Source: Candidatus Methanophagales archaeon (GTDB lineage: Archaea > Halobacteriota > Syntropharchaeia > Alkanophagales > Methanospirareceae). Taken from it: a stretch of 49,329 nucleotides of DNA. The stretch covers positions 1 through 49,329 of the forward strand of contig WSZT01000064.1 in NCBI GenBank assembly GCA_013139985.1. Reading direction: 5' to 3'. The notes beneath the pieces are model-generated. The model had not been told where the DNA came from, searched no databases, and saw nothing but the letters and a program-made list of their open reading frames with translations. Positions within the stretch are counted from its first letter, which is position 1; each line of letters begins with the position of its first letter. Both the position numbers and the translations under genes were made by a program. Shown here piece by piece: positions 41,949-49,329 of the stretch.

Positions 41949-44900
41949 TCGGTTTAGACGGTGTGCCATGATACAACTTCTCTATGAAAACCGAGGCATT
42001 CTTATCCTCGCCTGATAGTATCATAACATTGTCAAAATCCTTCTTTACCAATTCCACACCCACTTTTCTCATTAAATAAGAATGAGGATTAATCGTGATT
42101 AAGCTTGTGCAATTCCACCTCTTAAACCCATCTATTTGATCTTGCAGTATCTTCTGCACCTCTTCAGGACTGTAATATCTTGAAAAGTTGTCGTATACAT
42201 CAATAACAACCATCTTTGGCAAATCCCTTGGATAGCTCTTTATTGCCTTTACAATGCTGCGCTGAAACATTATTATATTTAAAGGAATGATGATTCGATG
42301 CTCCTCTTCTACTATTTTATAAACTCGCTCCTCAGTATAAATATTCTCATATAGGTCAAGTAACATGAAATTCTTTAATTCATCAAGATCTATTAGCAGC
42401 TCGCCCTGTATCTGCCGGGCTGGGCGTTTAGAAGTAGCATAAATAACCTCATTTCTCGCTCTCAGTCCCTGTTTGATAAAAGAGAGCAGAATCTTATGCT
42501 TTGTTTTCGTTTCTTCTGCAATGAGTAAGGTTGAAGTCCCTTTTGCCAATCCACCAGCTATTATCTCATCCAGTTTTTCTATACCCATTGGGACCACCTC
42601 AAGTAGCTCGCTAATAGTGATACCATAAGGTACCAGCCCATCTTTTATTTCTTCTCTTATAACTTCATAAAGTAGAAATCGCCGGAAAGGGAATATATCC
42701 TCTAGGGATTCGAGATAAAATCTGAAAAGTTGCAAGAACTCACGTCTAGAGAATCGGGTTCCTTCTTTTATTTCTATTTCCTCATTTTCAAAATTGAGGC
42801 AGTTAAATTTTTCTGCCCGCCTTTTCAATCTATCAAAAATCTTCTCCTGCTCTGATAAAGGAATGAAAGCTTCTACGTGTCTTATCAGCTTATTAACTAC
42901 TTTTTCATACAGTATTGGATAATACACGTCTTCATCAAATTGAGATCGCAAATCTTCCGGAAGCATTAACACCTCCTCTTTAAGAATCTCCGCAATCTCT
43001 TCTTTCGTCTCTTCTTCGGTCTTCGCTATCTTTTCCCTCTCCGGTAGCCTATGCATCCCGAGGAGTATCCCAACAGCAATTCTTATCCTCGTGGGCTCGT
43101 CTGTTTTTTCGAGGTCAAATCTACGCTCTGAATGCTCAAACCCAATTTTTGTTACTTCCTCCTCAGGAACATATCTATCCCGTGTCTTTTCCCACAAATC
43201 CTCAAGATAGTCAGTCCTCAAAAAGTTGTGTGCATGGGAATTTAAAAGATTAACGATGTCCTCTTCTCCTATCTTCTTGTATTTGTTTTCCCTCCCCAAT
43301 GTCGTTATCGAAACTATCACGATTATCAGAACGAGGAAGTACCCGATGAAGAAGAGATCATGATAAGGAAAGCGTTGTATGTAGGTGCTTGAAGACGAGT
43401 AGATAATGTAAACGAGAAGAAAAGCAATAAAGGCGGCGATGAATGACAGCTTGCTCCATATATTCTTTCTCAAAATCTCCTCGAAACCTTTGTTTGCGAC
43501 ACTCAAATAAGCAATGAAAGCAATCAAGAAAAAAGCGATGAAGAAGAGAATGACAGGATATGAAACGAGGTCAATCATGACTTCGAATGTCCGCCCATAG
43601 GAGAAAGAAATCCCAAAGAAGATGAGGAAGAATAAGGAGTAAAGGGATACGATGTATCGAGAGATGTCCAATCTATCGAAAATTGGATTGATATTTTGGT
43701 CTTTAATGATTTTACGCATGCTCCGGGCAAAAAACATGTAAAATGCAAATGATGCGAGTCCAAACATCGCAAATAACATCTTCGTGCTGCTCGTTGCGTT
43801 GTTCCATGAGAGGAATAATAGGCTGAAGACGTAGAATGTTATGGTCAAATGGATGTATAAACCGTATTTCAGGTATCCCCAGTATCTCAATTTTGTTTTG
43901 GATGAGACAGTTTTTAGGTACGTGAGAATTAATATGGCTCCAAGGGAAATGAGCAGTAAGAAAGCGATAACAAAAATGTACGGAATGTTTTGATAGATGA
44001 TAAAATTGGGGTATTCTTTTGCTGTTAAGTAGGTAGACGCTGCTAAGAATGCGAGGGTTATGGCGGCGGTAACTTTAGGAAAATCAAAAGGCATCAAGGC
44101 TTTCCATTTGGGTTGGAGGAGGGAAGGATATTCGATGACAAAGCGAATGTAATAGACTATAGTGAAGAGACAAGAAATTAAGTAAAAAAGCATATAAAAA
44201 AATAATTCCGAACGACTATTGATACTTGTATACGCAAAAAAATTAAAAATAATCAAAGCAACAGATAAGGCAAAAGTTACTCCACCAATACCCCCAACAA
44301 AAAAGGGTTCACGAACAAATCCAATTTCTGCAAAACTAGCGGATATTTTGAATGAATAATATATAAAAGAAGATACAATTCCAATAAATAATAATAAGAA
44401 TAGAATTAAAAGCATGGAAAGATGCATGTTTGGAAATTTAAAATCGAGAAAAGGTACTATAAAATATGCTAATCCCATAGAAAAGATGTAGAAAATGAGA
44501 TGTTTAATTTTAAATAATCTAATTTCTTTAATTATCGGTTTTATTAAAAGATATGATGTCATATTAGCAAAGAAATGCCCAGTCATGTAAAATAAAGCAG
44601 ATAAAACCAGAATTAAATTTACAATATTTGAAACATTATATAAGTTTGTTAATATTGCAGCCTGCATTAGTGTAATTAATATGCAGAAAAAATTTGCGCT
44701 GAATATACTATTCCAGACGCTTGATTTAGATACTTTTTTAACTTCAAGTATCAACACCCAAGTTATGGATATTTGGAAAGCCATTATCAATAAAAAAATT
44801 TGGGTAAATAGGGGATATCCTATTAGTTTTAATGCTAATATATCAGCAGCTGCTACCGTATTTATGGTCATTAAAAATGTCAAGCATATGACTATAACTA

Positions 44901-44970
44901 TAAATAGGATAACTGATAATTTACTCTTTTCCAAATTTCGCAATCTCTTTTTCATCCTATATAATTTCAC
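41932..44970 (-). CDS. Multi-TM (~16) membrane protein with C-terminal KaiC/RecA-like domain, degenerate Walker A
   Basis: TM-rich aa 1-~560; soluble linker; MGIEKLDEIIAGGLAKGTSTLLIAEETKTKHKILLSFIKQGL aligns to a KaiC-like core but lacks GxxxxGK[ST]. Confidence 0.8.
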   Translation of the reverse strand: MKLYRMKKRLRNLEKSKLSVILFIVIVICLTFLMTINTVAAADILALKLIGYPLFTQIFLLIMAFQISITWVLILEVKKVSKSSVWNSIFSANFFCILITLMQAAILTNLYNVSNIVNLILVLSALFYMTGHFFANMTSYLLIKPIIKEIRLFKIKHLIFYIFSMGLAYFIVPFLDFKFPNMHLSMLLILFLLLFIGIVSSFIYYSFKISASFAEIGFVREPFFVGGIGGVTFALSVALIIFNFFAYTSINSRSELFFYMLFYLISCLFTIVYYIRFVIEYPSLLQPKWKALMPFDFPKVTAAITLAFLAASTYLTAKEYPNFIIYQNIPYIFVIAFLLLISLGAILILTYLKTVSSKTKLRYWGYLKYGLYIHLTITFYVFSLLFLSWNNATSSTKMLFAMFGLASFAFYMFFARSMRKIIKDQNINPIFDRLDISRYIVSLYSLFFLIFFGISFSYGRTFEVMIDLVSYPVILFFIAFFLIAFIAYLSVANKGFEEILRKNIWSKLSFIAAFIAFLLVYIIYSSSSTYIQRFPYHDLFFIGYFLVLIIVIVSITTLGRENKYKKIGEEDIVNLLNSHAHNFLRTDYLEDLWEKTRDRYVPEEEVTKIGFEHSERRFDLEKTDEPTRIRIAVGILLGMHRLPEREKIAKTEEETKEEIAEILKEEVLMLPEDLRSQFDEDVYYPILYEKVVNKLIRHVEAFIPLSEQEKIFDRLKRRAEKFNCLNFENEEIEIKEGTRFSRREFLQLFRFYLESLEDIFPFRRFLLYEVIREEIKDGLVPYGITISELLEVVPMGIEKLDEIIAGGLAKGTSTLLIAEETKTKHKILLSFIKQGLRARNEVIYATSKRPARQIQGELLIDLDELKNFMLLDLYENIYTEERVYKIVEEEHRIIIPLNIIMFQRSIVKAIKSYPRDLPKMVVIDVYDNFSRYYSPEEVQKILQDQIDGFKRWNCTSLITINPHSYLMRKVGVELVKKDFDNVMILSGEDKNASVFIEKLYHGTPSKPIIRLQ

Positions 44971-46135
44971 TACTATCCCTGTCAGCCAATCTCCTTTTTA
45001 ATGCATTATAATCCTCAAAATTTAATTTTGTTATCTCTTTTAAAGAGAAAACATTCGCAAAAAGGCCAAGGCGTACTAAATGTTCTTTTTTATCCAAAGA
45101 CTTACCCAGTTCATATAAGATATCTAAGAGATGATCAGATTCTAAAAAGAGTTCCCCTAATTTATCTTTTATACAGCTTTGATAATCACCGAGTAAATTT
45201 CTCTCCGTGATGAAATTATAAGCGGTTTTCCCTGCTATGTCACCGCAAATTATTGCCGGTAGGATACCCTCAACAAAAGGCTTAAAATTCTGATTTGCTG
45301 CATCTCCCACCAGTAAAACATTCCCATAGACCCATTTATCAGCAAGATAATGAATTGGTGCCCAGCCACTCTTTTCTACTACCTTTTCTCCATTCCTAAG
45401 TTGTTTCTTCACCTTTGGAATTTCTAAAAACTCCGCGTAACATCGCTCTAATTTTTTTGTCTGGAATAATGATGCAACACCGACATTAGCCCTGCTTTTA
45501 GATAACGGAAAAATATAAGCGTACGCTCCTGGTGCAAAATCCCCTATATACAATTGCTCATACGTTGGTTTATACAAATTCAGATTATCCATTTCAAAAC
45601 TCACCACTTCACCACATTTATCCTTGAGGTTGGTAAAACCAAGTTTGTTCAGGACTTTTGAGTGCACTCCATCCGCAGCAATAACCACTTTTGGTTTGAT
45701 CTCTCTTATCCCAGCTCCTGTTTTCACAATCGCTTTCGTAACATGATAATTTTCGTTGAATTCCAGGTCTATTAATTCTGTTTCAAGGTAAAGTTTAGCA
45801 CCGGCTCCAATTGCATTGTTTGCAAGCCATTTATCAATTTTTTCACGATTTATAGCATAACTTGACCACAATCCTCCACTTCGTTCTATTGTGATACCTT
45901 CAGCCCAAAAAGAGATCCCGTCAGTTCTCCAAATCAATTGCTCTTCTGGTATCTTAAAAGGCAAATAGGGTATAAGGTATTCCCCAATAGTTTCAGCACA
46001 CTGCACCGGAATACCTATTTGTTTCTTTTTATCTACGAATATCGTGTTAGTGCCTGTCTTGGCTGCCGCTCTCGCCGCGCTACTACCTGCGGGTCCCGCC
46101 CCCACCACCAAGACATCACATTCAATTATCATCAC
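44957..46135 (-). CDS. Geranylgeranyl reductase family FAD-dependent oxidoreductase (1)
   Basis: CDVLVVGAGPAGSSAARAAAK, VQCAETIGEYL, AYAYIFPLSKSRANVGV, GNVLLVGDAANQ. Confidence 0.9.
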   Translation of the reverse strand: MMIIECDVLVVGAGPAGSSAARAAAKTGTNTIFVDKKKQIGIPVQCAETIGEYLIPYLPFKIPEEQLIWRTDGISFWAEGITIERSGGLWSSYAINREKIDKWLANNAIGAGAKLYLETELIDLEFNENYHVTKAIVKTGAGIREIKPKVVIAADGVHSKVLNKLGFTNLKDKCGEVVSFEMDNLNLYKPTYEQLYIGDFAPGAYAYIFPLSKSRANVGVASLFQTKKLERCYAEFLEIPKVKKQLRNGEKVVEKSGWAPIHYLADKWVYGNVLLVGDAANQNFKPFVEGILPAIICGDIAGKTAYNFITERNLLGDYQSCIKDKLGELFLESDHLLDILYELGKSLDKKEHLVRLGLFANVFSLKEITKLNFEDYNALKRRLADRDSSEII

Positions 46136-46250
46136 TAAACATATTTATTTGAATCTAACTAAAAGAAAAATAAACTTTTGTGCATACTCATACCACACCG
46201 TGATAGTAACACTTTCGAGACATGATAATAAGCCTGAGAGTTCAGATTTC

Positions 46251-47390
46251 TCATGGTTCGTACTCCAAGCTATCCAATTGGGATAGCAATTCGTCTATGT
46301 CAATCTTACTTTGCAACCCTTCCAACATTTCGATGAGCAAATCAAAATCATCGTTATCAAGGGAATTGAACACTTTGCGATAAAGGTGAGGAAGTCGTTT
46401 TGTAAATCTTTGTTTGATATCCATAGCGTAACGATTTAATAATGAATAGTCTTTATTATTTACTGCATTTACAGAATGTTTACCAGCGCAATAAGCACTT
46501 ATTATAGCGGGTATCATTCCATATCCTAAGAAAGGGTCTATTAATCCAGCAGCATCGCCAACAAAAAGAAGATTTTCATAGAGATATGTATCTAAATCGA
46601 ATATTTCTCCATACCCTACGAAGTTGTTGGTAATGGGATTAAGCCTGTCAGCAATCTTTGAATTTTCATTGAGATAGTCATAAAAATAATCGCCTGCGTT
46701 CTTTTGCATTTTGTTTGAATCCAATATAATCCCAGCCGATGAAATCCCATTAAGACATGTTACTATATAAAAATATCCGCCGGGTGCAAGCTCGGAATCG
46801 AAATAAATCCCCGAGGTGTCTGGTCGTATAAAATTCTTTCCAGTTACACCATATGCTACTCGTTTTTTCTCAACAAATCGTTTATCGAAATATCTGTGAA
46901 AGATAGAATTTCCACCATCTGCGGCGATAATTATCTCTGGTTTTATCACAATCTTCTCTGTACCCTGTGATATTATTACTTCATCAAACCTCCCTCCATC
47001 TTTGTTGATCTCTTCAACCGCTGTATCTAAAAAAAGCGTACAACCATTTTTTATAGCTTTGCTTACGGTTACACACTCGAATGAATCGGACTCAGGTCCT
47101 CTTTTGAAATAATATTCCCCAATTTTCGAGTGCAAAATAAATGAACGCCCGGAGGGGGAATGCCATTTTGATTTATAAACAAGGTTCTCGGTTTTCAATT
47201 CCATTTCCTTTATGATCTCAGTGAGTCCAAAATCAGTAGACGAATCAATTCTTGTATTCGTATGTGCGCCTATCTTATTAGCCCGTTCGATAAGAACGGT
47301 GTTTAGTCCTTGTTTAGAGCAGTATAAAGCGGCAACCGAACCTGCGGGACCCGCACCCACTACCAGTACATCGCATTCATATCCCTGCAT
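46251..47390 (-). CDS. Geranylgeranyl reductase family FAD-dependent oxidoreductase (2)
   Basis: CDVLVVGAGPAGSVAALYCSKQG, ENLLFVGDAAGLIDPFLGYGMIPAI; lacks the CxE motif of copy 1. Confidence 0.88.
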   Translation of the reverse strand: MQGYECDVLVVGAGPAGSVAALYCSKQGLNTVLIERANKIGAHTNTRIDSSTDFGLTEIIKEMELKTENLVYKSKWHSPSGRSFILHSKIGEYYFKRGPESDSFECVTVSKAIKNGCTLFLDTAVEEINKDGGRFDEVIISQGTEKIVIKPEIIIAADGGNSIFHRYFDKRFVEKKRVAYGVTGKNFIRPDTSGIYFDSELAPGGYFYIVTCLNGISSAGIILDSNKMQKNAGDYFYDYLNENSKIADRLNPITNNFVGYGEIFDLDTYLYENLLFVGDAAGLIDPFLGYGMIPAIISAYCAGKHSVNAVNNKDYSLLNRYAMDIKQRFTKRLPHLYRKVFNSLDNDDFDLLIEMLEGLQSKIDIDELLSQLDSLEYEP

Positions 47391-47419
47391 TTTTTGTCCC
47401 TTATTTATACGTAACTGTT

Positions 47420-48139
47420 ATGTTAAATGAGATGGAAAGAATAAAGACATATATAGACAGATTGGATGAGCAGTTGGAGGGAGGCATACCAAAAGGGTCG
47501 ATCTCGCTAATTTGTGGCGTGGCGGGCTGTATGAAAAGTTCTTTCGCATACAACATTTTATATAATAACGCAGTGGTAGGTGACAAAAAGGGATTATATA
47601 TAACGTTAGAACAGGCGGTACCGAATTTGAAGCAGCAGATGGAAACGCTGGGAATGGTAGAAGAGAGCGAAAAATTGGCTATTGTGAGCCATAAAATGAT
47701 AGATACTGAGACCCAGTTGGATATGAAATTTGAGCTTAATTCAATGAAAAAAGTCAAATATTATCTGGACGACCTCTTAAAGCGGGAGAACTATGACTTG
47801 ATAGTAATAGACCCTCTTAATGCATTATATTCTTTAACAACCGTTAAGAACCCCCGTAGAGAGGCGCATCTCTTCTTCGAGGGGCTAAGAGAAACGGGGG
47901 TAACAAGTTTTTTGATCTCAGAAATGTATCCGGGAGATACAAAGTATGGTAAATATGGTGTTGAGGAGTTTCTTGCTGATGCGATAATACACCTGGACCT
48001 CAAGAGAGAAAGGGACATATTAGAGCGGCATCTTGGGATTATAAAGATGCGGTGCACCAACCATAATCTACAATATTTCCCATTATTTTATAATAATGGT
48101 AAATTCGTCATATACACAAAAGAAGAAATGGAACTATGA
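47420..48139 (+). CDS. KaiC/GvpD-like RecA-superfamily ATPase
   Basis: RLDEQLEGGIPKGSISLICGVAGCMKSSFAYNIL (Walker A), LIVIDPLNALYSL (Walker B). Confidence 0.88.
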   Translation: MLNEMERIKTYIDRLDEQLEGGIPKGSISLICGVAGCMKSSFAYNILYNNAVVGDKKGLYITLEQAVPNLKQQMETLGMVEESEKLAIVSHKMIDTETQLDMKFELNSMKKVKYYLDDLLKRENYDLIVIDPLNALYSLTTVKNPRREAHLFFEGLRETGVTSFLISEMYPGDTKYGKYGVEEFLADAIIHLDLKRERDILERHLGIIKMRCTNHNLQYFPLFYNNGKFVIYTKEEMEL

Positions 48140-48163
48140 TAAATTCTTTAAATACCCTGTAAT

Positions 48164-48322
48164 ATGAGTTGTGAAAGTAAAAAGCGGATAGGCACAGCTA
48201 TCGGTGTTGCATTTACCGTCCTGGTATTGCTACTCTCTGGAATGGCATCTGCGGAGCGAATAGACATTCCAGCGGATTATGCCACAATAAAATCTTCCAG
48301 AATGCCCATCAGTTTTTCATAA
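48164..48322 (+). pseudogene. Truncated signal-peptide fragment of a beta-helix (NosD-like) secreted protein
   Basis: MSCESKKRIGTAIGVAFTVLVLLLSGMASAERIDIPADYATIKSSRMPISFS*; 'DIPADYATI' starts NosD-type repeats in related proteins, then stops. Confidence 0.6.
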
Positions 48323-48486
48323 GCAATTCACTATCTGTGGCTTCGCAAGACCAACTTGACGGCATGGGTAATTAGACATGAAACAGGTAAAGTTTATAAT
48401 GTGTAAATCCCACAAAGAATAAATACATACAGATGTAAATGTTAAATAGGCTTTCTTTGAGGGCGGGGAAAAAGAAGGAGACAAAA

Positions 48487-49329
48487 ATGCGAAATAGAAC
48501 CATTAGTATAGTATCGGCATTTTTAATTGTTTTGGGGGTGGTTTGATGCGCCATCGCCGTAAATGCCGGGGCATCGGATTCAACGGTTTCTTCTGCGGTG
48601 ATTTACGTGCCCGACGATTATGCAACAATTCAAGGGGCGGTGGACAATACTGCTGCGGGCGACACGATTATCGTGAGAGATGGTACTTACCTCGAGAGCG
48701 TGAAAGTGAACAAGAGGTTGACAATTAGGTCTGAAAACGGACCTGCCAATACAATTGTTGAGTCTCCTGAGGGGGTAAATGATCATGTACTGACGGTGAC
48801 AGCCGACCATGTGCATATAAATGGGCTCACGGTGAAAAACGCAACAGGAAAGAATGAAGCTGGGCAGTATAATTACGCAGGACTGTATATCAGCGCTAAT
48901 CACTGCGATATTACAGATAATATGGCAATAAACAACGCTTATGGCTTCTTCTTGTCTGAATCAAGCAAAAACACACTCATAAACAACGTCGCGTCAGATC
49001 ACATTGGCGATGGCATCTACGTGACTAATTCGAACTATAACACAATATCCAACAATACAGTAAAGCTAAATCGCCGGTATGGGATTCGTTTGTATAGCTC
49101 GCATAATAATACAGTGTGCAACAATGATGTATCGAACAACGGATATGGTATTCGCTTATCGGGCTCGCACAATAACATAATGGAGAAAAACAATGTCAAG
49201 TTGAGCACTTACGATGGTATTTTCTTGTTTTACTCAAACGACAATTCTTTTGTTGATAATACTGCAAATCAGAACAATCAGGATGGCTTTTTCATCAATG
49301 CATCATATAATAATACATTAATCAATAAT
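48487..49329 (+). pseudogene. NosD-like parallel beta-helix secreted protein, in-frame TGA at 48544 in the signal peptide; runs off the window end
   Basis: MRNRTISIVSAFLIVLGVV*CAIAVNAGASDSTVSSAVIYVPDDYATIQGAVDNTAAGDTIIVRDGTYLESVKV...NCDITDN/NTISNNTV repeats open to 49329. Confidence 0.8.

Overview
Archaeal (methanogen/ANME-related euryarchaeal) chromosomal segment, inferred from a full 16S–tRNA-Ala–23S rRNA operon, methanogenesis marker 8, a FilR1-type regulator, thermosome, TFB, RadA, aIF2-gamma, archaeal LonB and CODH/ACS genes. Most of the window is housekeeping genes: ileS (5' part), lonB, lysC, thermosome, trm1, trmI, nadA, aIF2-gamma, pdaD, radA, apgM, tfb, secD. The less ordinary observations are: (1) a CdhA-like CODH alpha subunit that seems to lack the N-terminal B/D-cluster cysteines and some C-cluster ligands, next to an A-cluster-containing ACS beta gene, with no cdhB between them; (2) a 41.9-48.1 kb cluster with a ~16-TM protein fused to a KaiC/RecA-like domain with a degenerate P-loop, overlapping a geranylgeranyl-reductase-family flavoprotein, beside a second such flavoprotein and a divergent KaiC-like ATPase with an intact P-loop; (3) three tandem HTH_45-like regulators divergent from a FilR1 regulator, with a perfect palindrome between them; (4) several gene relics in spacers (AAA/DUF4143, HepT, RelE, malic enzyme, NrdD, a beta-helix protein) and two near-intact genes broken by one stop codon (aspartate kinase TAA, beta-helix protein TGA); (5) bulge-helix-bulge rRNA processing stems readable directly in the sequence; (6) a TumE-type toxin-antitoxin cassette flanked by direct repeats. 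All family assignments come from reading the translations; no database search was run.
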